Assembly: GCA_030524425.1 (NCBI GenBank)
Contig: JAUNGN010000014.1
Location: 1-59,850 of the forward strand
DNA: 59,850 bases
Origin: Clostridia bacterium
Lineage (GTDB): Bacteria; Bacillota; Clostridia; Lachnospirales; CAG-274
Reading direction: 5' to 3'
Of this stretch, positions 8,869 through 16,721 are shown piece after piece (the stretch's first letter is position 1; every line of letters starts with the position of its first letter). The position numbers and the translations under genes are program-made. Under the pieces are notes generated by a model. It had not been told where the DNA came from. It saw only the letters and a list, made by a program, of their open reading frames with translations, and ran no database searches.

Positions 8869-9472
8869 TGCTGTCAATCCTTTCCATAAACTCTTTTATC
8901 TTATTGTAATCCTTATACCCGTCAGTTTCAACAGATGAACTTAAATCCACAACATCAGGCTTAACCATTTCAACAGCCGATAAAATATTTTCCTTATTTA
9001 ATCCGCCTGCAAGAACCGTAAAATGATTTTTACTGAAAGCCTTGGCAATATTCCAATTAAATGCTTCACCTGTACCCCCATATTCATTAGCCTTGTATTT
9101 ATCAAGAACAAATCCATCCGCATCAGTAAAACTGTCTGCTTCTTTAATACTATCCTCATTTTTAACACGTATAGCCTTCCATACCTGAGTACAAATAAGC
9201 CCGCAGTCCTCATTACTTTCGTCAGAATGGAGCTGACAAATATCAAGACCAACAGCCCTTGCAATTTCATTTATTTCCTTGGCAGAGGTTTCCGTAAAAA
9301 CTCCAACTGTCTTAATATCCTCTCTCAAGGCATTTTTAATTGCAGCAGCCTGTTCAACTGTTACCTTTCTTTTGGTATTTGCAAACACAAGACCTGCATA
9401 TTTTATATTTTTAAACTCATTTACCATTAAGGCATCCTCAATACGCCTTAAGCCGCAGATTTTAACATCCAT
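8855..9472 (-). CDS. trpF: Phosphoribosylanthranilate isomerase
   Basis: 205-residue TIM-barrel isomerase converting N-(5'-phosphoribosyl)anthranilate to CdRP. Seen: KICGLRR (catalytic Cys) at residues 4-10, YAGLVFA, the QLHSDE strand, [11 protein letters not shown] and the phosphate-binding VDLSSSVET. It overlaps trpC by 11 nt and trpB by 14 nt. Its substrate is made by TrpD, which is not encoded in this operon. Confidence 0.97.
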   Translation of the reverse strand: MDVKICGLRRIEDALMVNEFKNIKYAGLVFANTKRKVTVEQAAAIKNALREDIKTVGVFTETSAKEINEIARAVGLDICQLHSDESNEDCGLICTQVWKAIRVKNEDSIKEADSFTDADGFVLDKYKANEYGGTGEAFNWNIAKAFSKNHFTVLAGGLNKENILSAVEMVKPDVVDLSSSVETDGYKDYNKIKEFMERIDSNGVK

Positions 9473-10238
9473 AAGCCTCTTTAAACTCCTTAGCCTTAGC
9501 CTTTATATCATCACATTTCATAAAGCTTTCACCAACCAATATACCATTTATGCTTGCTTTTTTCAATATCCTTATATCCTCGGCAGTGTGAATGGAGCTT
9601 TCGCTTAAAACAATTTTATCATCAGGAATAAGCTCCCTAAGCCTTACCGTAGTATATATATCCTCTGTAAAATCCTTTAGGTTTCTGTTGTTGATTCCTA
9701 TAATATCCGCTCCTGCCTCTAAGGCAAGCTCAATTTCCTCCTCATTGTGGGTTTCAACCAAAGGCTCAAATCCAACACCTCTTGCTATATTTATATATTC
9801 CTTCAAAACTCTTACATCATTTAAAACAGCTGCAATTAAAAGAATTGCTGATGCCCCCATTTCTCTTGCCTCAAAAATCTGCAAAGGACTTATAACAAAA
9901 TCCTTTCTTAAAAGAGGCAAATCCACATTTTTATGAATATCCCTTAAATATTCAGGACTTCCCATAAAAAACTTTTCCTCTGTAAGGACCGATATTGCAT
10001 CTACGGCACCTTCATACTCCTTAGCAATTTTAACAGGCTCAAAATCAGGCTTTATTAACCCTCTCGACGGCGACGCCTTTTTAACCTCGCCTATTATTGA
10101 AAGTCCCTCCTTAGCCATAGCCGCCTTAAAGTCTGCAACAGGCTTTTCCATGGCATCATAAAGTCTTTTTACGTCAAAGGTATATTCACTTTTTAATAAG
10201 TATTCTTTTTTTACATTTACTATATCATCAAGAATCAT
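9462..10238 (-). CDS. trpC: Indole-3-glycerol phosphate synthase
   Basis: 258-residue TIM-barrel enzyme closing the indole ring from CdRP. Seen: IGEVKKASPSRG with the catalytic Lys, SVLTEEKFFMGS, LRKDFV, ASAILLIAA, GINNRNLKDF and SESSIH. Length is typical. It begins 3 nt after trpG ends. Confidence 0.98.
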   Translation of the reverse strand: MILDDIVNVKKEYLLKSEYTFDVKRLYDAMEKPVADFKAAMAKEGLSIIGEVKKASPSRGLIKPDFEPVKIAKEYEGAVDAISVLTEEKFFMGSPEYLRDIHKNVDLPLLRKDFVISPLQIFEAREMGASAILLIAAVLNDVRVLKEYINIARGVGFEPLVETHNEEEIELALEAGADIIGINNRNLKDFTEDIYTTVRLRELIPDDKIVLSESSIHTAEDIRILKKASINGILVGESFMKCDDIKAKAKEFKEAYGC

Positions 10239-10240
10239 AA

Positions 10241-10807
10241 TCAGAACTTTCCTTTCACAAAGTTTTCAACCAGCTTCATACCCTCTGGAGTATTTATGCT
10301 TTCAGGGTGAAACTGCAATCCGATTACATCATACTCCTTATGCTTTATTGCCATTATTTCACCCTCTGCCATAGCCGTTACCTCAAGACAATCGGGAACA
10401 GTGTCAGCCTTTACTGAAAGAGAGTGGTATCTTGCAACCTGCATAGGATTTGGACAGCCCTCAAATATGCCCTTGCCCTTATGCTCCATAAATGAATATT
10501 TGCCGTGGCAAAGCTCCTTTGCATTGGTAACAACAGCGCCATAAGCAACAGCTATTGACTGATGACCTAAGCACACACCCAAAAGGGGAATTTTTCCGCC
10601 CACGGTTTTTATAATTTCAATGCAGTTGCCTGCCTCTTCGGGAGTTTTGGGTCCCGGGGATATTACAACTCTGTCAGGCTTCATTTCAAGTATTGTCTTG
10701 CCGTCAATTTCATCATTTCTGAATACCCTTATATCCTTGTCAAACTCACCTATATACTGGTATAAATTAAATGTAAAGCTGTCATAATTATCAACCAAAA
10801 CTATCAT
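10241..10807 (-). CDS. trpG: Anthranilate synthase glutaminase component (class I amidotransferase)
   Basis: 188-residue GATase-I that supplies ammonia to TrpE. Seen: VDNYDSFTFN at the N-terminus, SPGPKTPEEAG, the nucleophile motif GVCLGHQ (Cys near residue 79) and the FHPES motif (His and Glu of the triad). The ATG overlaps the trpE stop by one base (TAATG). It is not fused to TrpD as in enterobacteria, and no trpD follows. TrpG of this type can also serve PabB. Confidence 0.96.
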   Translation of the reverse strand: MIVLVDNYDSFTFNLYQYIGEFDKDIRVFRNDEIDGKTILEMKPDRVVISPGPKTPEEAGNCIEIIKTVGGKIPLLGVCLGHQSIAVAYGAVVTNAKELCHGKYSFMEHKGKGIFEGCPNPMQVARYHSLSVKADTVPDCLEVTAMAEGEIMAIKHKEYDVIGLQFHPESINTPEGMKLVENFVKGKF

Positions 10808-12189
10808 TATACTTCCCCTCCTATTGTCTTAACCAAAGCTCTTACCTTGTTATGGCTTTCCTCATACTCCATTTCAGGTATTGAATCGGCAACAATACCT
10901 GCACCAGCCTGCATATAAACCTTACCGTTTTTAATAATCATAGTTCTTATGGCAATACAGGTGTCCATATTTCCGTTAAAATCAAAGTAACCTACAGCAC
11001 CGCCGTAAAGACCTCGTCTTTCCTCTTCAAGCTCCTCTATTATTTCCATGGCTCTTATTTTAGGTGCACCTGACAGAGTACCTGCAGGCAGAAAAGTTGA
11101 AAGAACATCAAAGCTGTCAATATTTTCTTTCTTTGTACCCTCAACAAGAGAAACAAGATGCATAACATGAGAATAATAATGAACCTGCATAAATTCCTTA
11201 ATCTTTACACTTCCTATTTCAGTCACACGACCCATATCATTTCTTGCAAGGTCAACAAGCATTGTATGCTCTGCCTTTTCCTTAGGGTCATCTAAAAGAC
11301 CTTCTGCAATTTTAATATCCTCCTTAGGATTTTTTCCTCTTTTTCTCGTACCTGCAATAGGACAGGTTCTTACAGTATCTCCATTCACTTCAACAAGCAT
11401 TTCGGGAGAAGAGCCGGCAACATAATAATCTTCAAAATTAAAGAAGAAAAGATATGGTGACGGGTTAATCGCTCTTAACCTTCTGTAAAGGTCAATAGGC
11501 TTATCATGGGTTTCAGCAGTTAATCTTTGGGATAAAACAACCTGAAAAATATCACCTTCATAAATATACTTTTTAGCCTTTTCAACTATGCCCTCATATT
11601 TTTCCTTAGTCATATTTGATGTAAATTTAATAGATGAAGGCTCCTTAACGGCATAATGTTCAGCAGGAACAGAGGACATAACCTCCCTTTCCATTCTGTC
11701 AAGTATTTTATTTGCAGAGTCCTCATTGTCAGAAAGTACAACAATTTTAATTCTGTCATGTAAATGGTCGTAAATTATAAATTCATCAAAAACCATTAAA
11801 TGAACTGTAGGTGTGTCTACAACCTCAGGGTTTATTTCAGGTATTTTTTCATACTGTCTTATAATATCGTAACCCATGGCGCCAACAGCACCGCCTGTAA
11901 AAGGCAAATTATAATCATCAGTAACATTTATATTTTTAACATAGTCCCTTACTCCGTCAAGAAGTCTGCCTTTAACTGTGGTTTTAACACCCTTTTCATC
12001 AATGGTAAGATCATCATTACCGCTTAAAACTGCCATGGGATTTTTACCCATTATAGAAAAGTTTGTTTTTCCTTCCCCCCGGCTTTCAAGCAAAAAGCCT
12101 TTTTCGTTTCCCACATATTTGTAAAAAATAGTAATTGGCGTTTCAGTATCTCCCGAAAACTCTCTTACATAAGTCTTTAAATTTCTCAT
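10807..12189 (-). CDS. trpE: Anthranilate synthase component I
   Basis: 460-residue chorismate-binding enzyme that makes anthranilate. Seen: the GGAVGAMGYD segment, GDIFQVVLSQR, PSPYLFFF, GSSPEMLVEV, CPIAGTRKRG, DLARNDMGRV, the GAPKIRAME motif and GGAVGYFDFNGN, all typical of TrpE. The start is the ATG at 12189, with AAAGGAG 8 nt upstream; the open frame continues upstream only because it runs through the T-box leader. First gene of the operon; controlled by the T-box at 12258-12507. Confidence 0.96.
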   Translation of the reverse strand: MRNLKTYVREFSGDTETPITIFYKYVGNEKGFLLESRGEGKTNFSIMGKNPMAVLSGNDDLTIDEKGVKTTVKGRLLDGVRDYVKNINVTDDYNLPFTGGAVGAMGYDIIRQYEKIPEINPEVVDTPTVHLMVFDEFIIYDHLHDRIKIVVLSDNEDSANKILDRMEREVMSSVPAEHYAVKEPSSIKFTSNMTKEKYEGIVEKAKKYIYEGDIFQVVLSQRLTAETHDKPIDLYRRLRAINPSPYLFFFNFEDYYVAGSSPEMLVEVNGDTVRTCPIAGTRKRGKNPKEDIKIAEGLLDDPKEKAEHTMLVDLARNDMGRVTEIGSVKIKEFMQVHYYSHVMHLVSLVEGTKKENIDSFDVLSTFLPAGTLSGAPKIRAMEIIEELEEERRGLYGGAVGYFDFNGNMDTCIAIRTMIIKNGKVYMQAGAGIVADSIPEMEYEESHNKVRALVKTIGGEV

Positions 12190-12257
12190 TGTTAAATTCT
12201 CCTTTATAATAAAAATATTAATTTCAATTTGCCGATGGAGAATTAAAAATAAAAAAA

Positions 12258-12507
12258 GACCTTGCCCGAATTGGACAAGGTCGAAAATACGCCTAGTTAA
12301 GCCACCAATCCCAGATACCATCATATCCTGTCTCTGTAACGGGAGAACCCGTTGCCGGCTAATAGGTTGTTAATACTTACTTCCTTTCGCCGCAAGTCTC
12401 ATAAGTCCATTCATCAAAAACCTTAGCACTGACTTGCACCAACCGTCAGCTCTCTGAAGCCTTAGCTTAAGACTACTACTCTTAATCATCGACATTTATT
12501 TGAAATT
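12258..12507 (-). promoter_or_regulatory. Tryptophan T-box riboswitch leader
   Basis: The minus-strand leader has the T-box landmarks in order: GATGATTAAGAGTAGTAG at the base, AGAGAGCTGACGGTTGGTG (AG bulge and apical loop of Stem I), GATGAATGGACTTATGAG with UGG (Trp) in the specifier position, an ACGGGTTCTCCCGT stem, and a terminal TGGTGGCTTAAC segment containing UGGC, complementary to the GCCA end of tRNA-Trp (discriminator G). It ends in a perfect terminator GACCTTGTCC/GGGCAAGGTC (12258-12282) plus a T-run. Uncharged tRNA-Trp should stabilise the antiterminator and switch on trpE-G-C-F-B-A. The T-box core diverges from the usual AGGGTGGNACCGCG, so the antiterminator pairing is less certain than the specifier. 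Confidence 0.88.
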
Positions 12508-12513
12508 GAATAT

Positions 12514-12542
12514 AGTATAGCACATTGCTTTAGTTTTGTAAA
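12514..12542 (-). promoter_or_regulatory. Sigma-A promoter of the trp operon
   Basis: TTTACA (12537-12542), 17-bp spacer, TATACT (12514-12519) on the minus strand; transcription would begin near 12507, just before the first T-box motif. Confidence 0.8.
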
Positions 12543-12568
12543 GGGGAAAATTTAATTTTTTCAAATTC

Positions 12569-12597
12569 TTTACAAAATATGTTAAATACTGTATACT
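12569..12597 (+). promoter_or_regulatory. Promoter of type I toxin mRNA
   Basis: TTTACA (12569-12574), 17-bp spacer, TATACT (12592-12597). Transcription would start near 12604, so that the mRNA begins with the CAAAAGGGAACGAC segment that can pair with the mRNA 3' end. Confidence 0.7.
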
Positions 12598-12686
12598 ATA
12601 ATTAAGCAAAAGGGAACGACAAAGCAAGACAAGATTTTGCATAAGGCGGTTGTTACTCCTCCTGCCTTTAGAGGAAGGAGGTGATT

Positions 12687-12758
12687 ATGATGAATTATTA
12701 CGAATATATTTACTCATTAATTATATTACTTATATTAATAATTTACATAAAAAAATAG
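12687..12758 (+). CDS. Small hydrophobic peptide, probable type I toxin
   Basis: 23-residue peptide starting with two Met codons: a short polar N-terminus with several Tyr, a stretch of about 12 Leu/Ile residues and a Lys-Lys tail, i.e. one membrane helix. A very strong GGAAGGAGG site precedes the ATG. The mRNA has a long 5' leader of about 80 nt, and its 5' end (AAAAGGGAAC at about 12609) is complementary to its 3' part (GTTGTTCCCTTTT at 12820), the long-range pairing known from type I toxin mRNAs. A convergent antisense transcript with its own promoter and terminator overlaps its 3' end. No sequence family is claimed; the call rests on architecture. Confidence 0.7.
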   Translation: MMNYYEYIYSLIILLILIIYIKK

Positions 12759-12833
12759 CCGCCCCAACCTGGTAAGTTAAGCGGCTATCCGATAATTTAC
12801 AGGAGTGCAACCGTCTAAGTTGTTCCCTTTTGT
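12748..12833 (-). ncRNA. Candidate antisense RNA antitoxin
   Basis: Starting from the promoter at 12840-12868 (minus strand), a transcript of about 80 nt would end at a hairpin AGCCGC...GCGGCT (12757-12786) followed by TATTTTTTTATG on the minus strand only. It overlaps the stop codon and the 3' untranslated part of the toxin mRNA. Placement, size and terminator direction fit a type I antitoxin of the TxpA/RatA or BsrG/SR4 style. Confidence 0.65.
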
Positions 12834-12839
12834 GATTTA

Positions 12840-12868
12840 ATAATAACACAAATATATTTAAAAGTCAA
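12840..12868 (-). promoter_or_regulatory. Promoter of antisense RNA
   Basis: TTGACT (12863-12868), 17-bp spacer, TATTAT (12840-12845) on the minus strand; the predicted start near 12833 lies opposite the end of the toxin transcript. Confidence 0.65.
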
Positions 12869-12952
12869 GCAAGCAAAACATTATCACTTAACTAAATTCA
12901 ATTTTCTCCTTCCTTAAAAATATGTATATCATAATTAAAACAAGTATGACAT

Positions 12953-13237
12953 TTATAATATTTCTCCTTTGGATATTTTTAATGCTGTAACATATCCGTT
13001 AATAAATCCCTCTGTCCTGCACTCAACACAGCAACTGTTTAAATCATCAGCCAAACATACCTTAACTCCTTCTGCATTTATAAATTTATCCGGATTCATT
13101 CCTAAAATTTTAATATGATTAAAAAACTTATCTTCTTCCATAATAACTTCTTCTAAATTAATTTTATCATCTGACCCTAAATTAATATTCTCAAGCAGAC
13201 TTATAAATGGATAATCTGAAGTATTTTTTGTTTTCAT
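12953..13237 (-). CDS. Small protein of unknown function
   Basis: 94-residue acidic, soluble protein. The ATG at 13237 has a strong GGAGGAAGG site; an upstream extension of 12 codons is unlikely. Mostly Lys/Glu/Asp/Asn with three cysteines close together in the C-terminal half (CLADDLNSCCVEC, about residues 61-73), which could bind a metal, followed by a Gly/Tyr-containing helix. I do not recognise a family. It lies alone between the toxin module and the duplicated regulators. Confidence 0.6.
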   Translation of the reverse strand: MKTKNTSDYPFISLLENINLGSDDKINLEEVIMEEDKFFNHIKILGMNPDKFINAEGVKVCLADDLNSCCVECRTEGFINGYVTALKISKGEIL

Positions 13238-13397
13238 TTTTCCTTCCTCCTGTTTAAATTGACTTGACACCACATAAAATCATAATATATAATTAAATTT
13301 ATAGTGTATTGTGGTGTTTTTTATTCAGCCCATTATTTCAAAAACAGATATTTGAAATAATATTGGGGATATATCCTTTGCTGTAACAATATAATAC

Positions 13398-13475
13398 CAC
13401 GTACGCATTCGATTGTCTATAGTTATATTGCACAAACTTCGTACGTAGTAATTGTGTGTTTTGCTATGTACGTAG
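13398..13475 (+). promoter_or_regulatory. Three GTAC-centred sites upstream of first ribbon-helix-helix gene
   Basis: CACGTACGCA, TTCGTACGTAG and TATGTACGTAG are centred on GTAC at 13401, 13441 and 13468, between the upstream region and the start of the 13506 gene. The equivalent place of the second unit has ATATGTACATAT twice. They are plausible autoregulatory operators for the RHH proteins; the outer bases differ between the two units. Confidence 0.45.
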
Positions 13476-13505
13476 TTGTATATTTGTAAGCGAGGTGTTT
13501 CAAGT

Positions 13506-13691
13506 ATGGTTGATAAAGAAAAAAAAGCAAAATATAATATTGAATACGCAAAAAAGAATTTAAAACGTATTCCCTTAGATGTTACAAAGGAAAAATACCA
13601 GGAAATTAAAAATGCATCAGAAAAAGCAGGAGAGTCTGTAAACGGATATATTAAAAAAGCTATTGATGACAGAATGAACAACGAACAATGA
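13506..13691 (+). CDS. Arc/MetJ-type ribbon-helix-helix protein, copy 1
   Basis: 61-residue basic protein starting at ATG 13506 with GAGGTG 9 nt upstream. The N-terminal 18 residues are Lys-rich and copy-specific. The rest, from RIPLDVTKEKYQEIKNAS onward, has the beta-strand, helix, turn (AGESVNGYI) and helix pattern of Arc/CopG-like dimeric DNA-binding proteins. The last 44 residues are identical to copy 2 (13966-14151), and 122 bp are identical in DNA. Such proteins are usually repressors or antitoxins; no toxin gene is adjacent. Palindromic GTAC sites upstream suggest autoregulation. Confidence 0.8.
   Translation: MVDKEKKAKYNIEYAKKNLKRIPLDVTKEKYQEIKNASEKAGESVNGYIKKAIDDRMNNEQ
13557..13678 (+). 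repeat. Direct repeat, copy 1 (122 bp identical)
   Basis: Identical to 14017-14138 at every base, offset 460 bp. Weaker similarity extends on both sides (for example GATATATCCTTTG upstream and TATAAAATACAACAAATATT downstream), so a unit of about 430-460 bp was duplicated in tandem. The gene part stayed fixed while the upstream part diverged. Confidence 0.95.
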
Positions 13692-13863
13692 TAAATAATA
13701 AAACAGAAAATATTATATGAAAAATATTTTCTTCTGTTTCAAAAGCAGTTTATAAAATACAACAAATATTCCATCATAATATTTCTTAAGTCCCTTATTC
13801 TGATGACAAATTTGTGATAATTGTATTGGAGATATATCCTTTGCCGTAATCATATTATATCAG

Positions 13864-13911
13864 ATATGTACATATTATTCAAGCAGCAAATATACACAAA
13901 TATGTACATAT
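13864..13911 (+). promoter_or_regulatory. Paired ATATGTACATAT palindromes upstream of second RHH gene
   Basis: Two perfect 12-bp palindromes at 13864-13875 and 13900-13911 (centre spacing 36 bp) just upstream of a TATAAT (13922-13927). This is the arrangement expected of an operator pair covering the -35 region of an autoregulated gene. Confidence 0.55.
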
Positions 13912-13965
13912 CTTACCGTAGTATAATTGTAAACTTTGCTGTTTATTAGAAAAGAGGTAAATAAA

Positions 13966-14151
13966 ATGGCATTATCAGAAAAAAGAAAAGCGTCAATGTA
14001 TAAATACGCTAAAGAAAATTTAAAACGTATTCCCTTAGATGTTACAAAGGAAAAATACCAGGAAATTAAAAATGCATCAGAAAAAGCAGGAGAGTCTGTA
14101 AACGGATATATTAAAAAAGCTATTGATGACAGAATGAATAATGAGCAATGA
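13966..14151 (+). CDS. Arc/MetJ-type ribbon-helix-helix protein, copy 2
   Basis: 61-residue paralogue of the 13506 gene, with AGAGGT upstream of ATG 13966. Only the first 17 or so residues differ (MALSEKRKASMYKYAKE against MVDKEKKAKYNIEYAKK); everything from NLKRIPLDVT to the end is identical. In RHH proteins the beta-strand (here RIPLDV) contacts DNA, so both copies should recognise the same core, yet their upstream palindromes differ in the flanking bases. The N-terminal arm may give the difference. Confidence 0.8.
   Translation: MALSEKRKASMYKYAKENLKRIPLDVTKEKYQEIKNASEKAGESVNGYIKKAIDDRMNNEQ
14017..14138 (+). repeat. Direct repeat, copy 2 (122 bp identical)
   Basis: Second copy of the block at 13557-13678, within the second ribbon-helix-helix gene. 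Confidence 0.95.
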
Positions 14152-14475
14152 CAATAAAACAGAGGATATTGCGTCAAAAATCTTATTTTATAATAAAAGC
14201 ATATTATAAAATACAACAAATATTGCATAGTATTTCTAAGCAAAACAAAAAGATTTATCAGACAGCCAAAAGTAATATGCCAAATTTATATTACATCATC
14301 ATAGATACTTTTTTGATTTAGTAATAATTTACATAAAAATAACCGTCCTTATGCACTGGACGGCTGATATAATAAAGCTTTTATGAGAATAACTAAAGTT
14401 ACTCCGGCATTAAATCCGAAAGATTCATACGGCTGCACCTTAGTATAGCCCTTTTTAGCAAAAGTTTTATATGAA
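14152..14475. other. Intergenic stretch between duplicated unit and ANTAR gene
   Basis: Contains the tail of the duplicated unit (to about 14240) and, at 14333-14365, a hairpin CCGTCC/GGACGG with a T-run on the minus strand that should terminate the ANTAR gene. No gene is supported. A TAATTTACATAAAAA segment before the hairpin resembles the end of the toxin gene at 12740 but is too AT-rich to weigh. Confidence 0.6.
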
Positions 14476-15003
14476 TTAAACTTCCAATATAATTTTGGCA
14501 ATATCTATTAACTTTCTTCCCGTATCCATACTCTTTTTCTGCATATACCTGTGAGCCTGTTCCTCAGACATGGAATACATATCTATAAGCAAATGCTTTG
14601 CTCTGAGAATAGTTCTTTCATTATTTTGATTTTTATGTACGGCAGGCTTATACGGTGTATCCATAGTCATAAGCATTTCAACGGAGCAGATTAAATCATT
14701 TTTTTGTAAGGGCAATGAAAGCTTAAATGCCCTTTCATCATTAAAGCTATCAAGCTGTACTCTTTTACCCAGCACAATTATATTAAAGTCCTCAGAAATA
14801 TCTCTGATTACTTCTTCCATTCTGATACCATCAAAAGTACAGCCCGTAATAATAATGCCTGAAGGATAATAATCAAGAGAATGTATCAGTTCACTTGTTG
14901 ACTTGGCAATTGACACTACATTATTACCGTTAGAAATTAATATTCTGGCTATACTGACAGCGGTTTTCGGATTATCAAAGGCAATAAAAATATTGTTATT
15001 CAT
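14476..15003 (-). CDS. ANTAR-domain antitermination regulator with degenerate receiver domain
   Basis: 175 residues. The first 120 form a CheY-like fold (FIAFDNPKTA... GIIITGCTFDG...) in which the usual phospho-accepting Asp after the third strand is missing, so it is a pseudo-receiver. The C-terminal 55 residues (RAKHLLIDMYSMSEEQAHRY onward) are an ANTAR domain, which binds RNA hairpins and prevents transcription termination. It is encoded just downstream of glnA on the same strand, and ANTAR proteins control nitrogen genes including glnA in Clostridia and Enterococcus, so the hairpin at 16646-16681 is the natural target. How it senses nitrogen without a phosphorylation site is open. Confidence 0.88.
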   Translation of the reverse strand: MNNNIFIAFDNPKTAVSIARILISNGNNVVSIAKSTSELIHSLDYYPSGIIITGCTFDGIRMEEVIRDISEDFNIIVLGKRVQLDSFNDERAFKLSLPLQKNDLICSVEMLMTMDTPYKPAVHKNQNNERTILRAKHLLIDMYSMSEEQAHRYMQKKSMDTGRKLIDIAKIILEV

Positions 15004-15150
15004 AAAAATTACCCCTTTTTAAATATGCTTTTTACATTTTACCACATATAATACCCATTTACAACAAAAAGTCATATAAATATTATGTGATATACCTTTT
15101 TCCCACAGAGGAAGTATATTTTAATAACGTTACACTTATGCAATTATAAT

Positions 15151-15187
15151 AAAAAAAACAGAGGGCTTCTGCAAGCAGAAACCCCCA
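15151..15187 (-). terminator. Terminator after glnA
   Basis: GGGGTTTCTGC and GCAGAAGCCCTC form a stem, followed on the minus strand by TGTTTTTTTTATT. It separates glnA from the ANTAR gene. Confidence 0.85.
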
Positions 15188-15242
15188 AATATATGTTATA
15201 AAACTCTTATGTTCATCTATAGCAAATATACGCAAATGCTTA

Positions 15243-16577
15243 TTAGTAAACTGTTAAGTAGTTATCAAGCTCCCACTGGCTGACAAACATTCTAAATGAA
15301 TCCCACTCAGCCATCTTAGAAGTGTAGAATGCCTTATAAGCGTGAGAACCAAGAACTTCCTTAACAAGTCCGTCCTCTTCCATAACCTTAAGAGCTTCAT
15401 ATAAGTTACCAGGCAAACTCTTAACACCAAGAGCCTTTCTTTCCTCAGGAGTTGACTTAAATAAGTTAATATCAACACTCTCAGGAGCCGGTAAGTTATT
15501 CTTGATACCGTCAAGACCTGCTGCTAAACAACAAGCTAAGCAAAGGTATGGATTAGTAGAAGGGTCTGGACTTCTTAATTCAACTCTTGTACCTGCACCT
15601 CTTGAAGCAGGAATTCTGATAATATCAGTTCTGTTAGATGCTGACCATGCAATGTAGCAAGGAGCCTCATAACCGGGAACTAATCTCTTGTAAGAGTTTA
15701 CAAGGGGATTAGTAACAGCAGTAATGCCTGCAACGTGCTTTAATACACCTGCAATAAAGCTGTATGCTGTTGAAGATAACTGTAAATCATTTGTTGGATC
15801 AAAGAAAGCATTCTTGCCATCCTTAAATAAAGACATATTGGTATGCATACCTGAACCATTGATACCAAATATTGGCTTTGGAATAAATGTTGCATGTAAG
15901 CCGTACTTCTTAGCCATAGTCTTTACAACTAATCTGAAGGTAACTACATTATCAGCAGTAGTTAAAGCATCAGCATACTTGAAATCAATTTCGTGCTGAC
16001 CCTCAGCAACCTCATGATGAGAAGCCTCAATTTCAAAGCCCATCTTCTCAAGAGTTAAACAAATATCTCTTCTTGCATCAGTACCTGCATCGATAGGGTC
16101 AAGGTCAAAATAACCTGCCTCATCATTAGTATCAGTAGTTGGTCTTCCATCCTCGTCAGTCTTGAATAAGAAGAACTCACACTCATTACCTACATTAAAA
16201 GTATAGCCTAACTTTTCAGCCTCAGCCATCTGTCTTCTCAAGATGCCTCTAGGGTCACCTTCAAAAGGATTCTCATTTTTACTGTCATATACGTCACAAA
16301 TAAATCTTGCAACCTTACCCTTCTGTGGTCTCCAAGGATAGATAACAAATGTATCAAGATCAGGTCTTAAATACATATCTGACTCTTCAATTCTTGCAAA
16401 ACCTTCGATTGAAGAACCGTCAAACATCATACCATCCTCAAGAACCTTCTCTAACTGAGAACGAGTAACAGCTACATTCTTAGGGATACCTAAAACATCA
16501 ATAAACTGAAGTCTTATAAATTCTACATCCTGCTCATCACAAATCTGAATAATTTGTTCCTTAGTGTACTTTGCCAT
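15243..16577 (-). CDS. glnA: Glutamine synthetase, type I
   Basis: 444-residue GSI-alpha-type enzyme making glutamine from glutamate, ammonia and ATP; assembles as a dodecamer. Seen: the N-terminal beta-grasp domain with [28 protein letters not shown], the metal-binding [20 protein letters not shown], the ATP motif [12 protein letters not shown], and [20 protein letters not shown]. The usual adenylylation Tyr region of beta-type enzymes is absent, as expected of this class. The ATG at 16577 has GGAAGGAG upstream; the longer frame is not needed. The leader carries a terminator-like hairpin that points to antitermination control. Confidence 0.97.
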   Translation of the reverse strand: MAKYTKEQIIQICDEQDVEFIRLQFIDVLGIPKNVAVTRSQLEKVLEDGMMFDGSSIEGFARIEESDMYLRPDLDTFVIYPWRPQKGKVARFICDVYDSKNENPFEGDPRGILRRQMAEAEKLGYTFNVGNECEFFLFKTDEDGRPTTDTNDEAGYFDLDPIDAGTDARRDICLTLEKMGFEIEASHHEVAEGQHEIDFKYADALTTADNVVTFRLVVKTMAKKYGLHATFIPKPIFGINGSGMHTNMSLFKDGKNAFFDPTNDLQLSSTAYSFIAGVLKHVAGITAVTNPLVNSYKRLVPGYEAPCYIAWSASNRTDIIRIPASRGAGTRVELRSPDPSTNPYLCLACCLAAGLDGIKNNLPAPESVDINLFKSTPEERKALGVKSLPGNLYEALKVMEEDGLVKEVLGSHAYKAFYTSKMAEWDSFRMFVSQWELDNYLTVY

Positions 16578-16645
16578 TTTCAAAAATCTCCTTCCAATTT
16601 TTAAAATATTATTTAGCAGCATAGCTGCCATGTCTTAAAAGTAAA

Positions 16646-16681
16646 AAGGGTGTTCGAATACCTATGTACTCAAACACCCTT
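16646..16681 (-). promoter_or_regulatory. Leader hairpin of glnA, likely antitermination target
   Basis: A 15-16 bp stem (AAGGGTGTTTGAGTAC pairing with GTATTCGAACACCCTT, G-U pairs included) with an AUAG/CAUAGG loop, followed by TTTTTACTTTT on the minus strand. It begins only about 7 nt after the predicted transcription start and about 70 nt before the glnA start. It fits a terminator acted on by the ANTAR protein at 14476, although only one hairpin is seen, whereas known ANTAR targets have two hexaloop hairpins. Confidence 0.7.
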
Positions 16682-16693
16682 GTTCTGATACTT

Positions 16694-16721
16694 ATTATAG
16701 CACATCAACCTTAATTGTCAA
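16694..16721 (-). promoter_or_regulatory. Sigma-A promoter of glnA
   Basis: TTGACA (16716-16721), 16-bp spacer and TATAAT (16694-16699) with TGTGC before the -10: a strong consensus promoter on the minus strand. Confidence 0.85.

Noticed and set aside
12190..12324. 45-codon N-terminal extension of trpE
   Set aside because: It runs through the T-box terminator hairpin, has no ribosome site and no similarity to TrpE; the ATG at 12189 has a proper site.
14300..14370. Decayed second copy of the type I toxin module
   Set aside because: Similarity is limited to about 15 AT-rich bases and a hairpin that is explained as the ANTAR gene terminator.
14372..14470. Short minus-strand frame (about 29 residues from a GTG) overlapping the end of the ANTAR gene
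   Set aside because: Weak start, no family and it overlaps the terminator region; likely chance.
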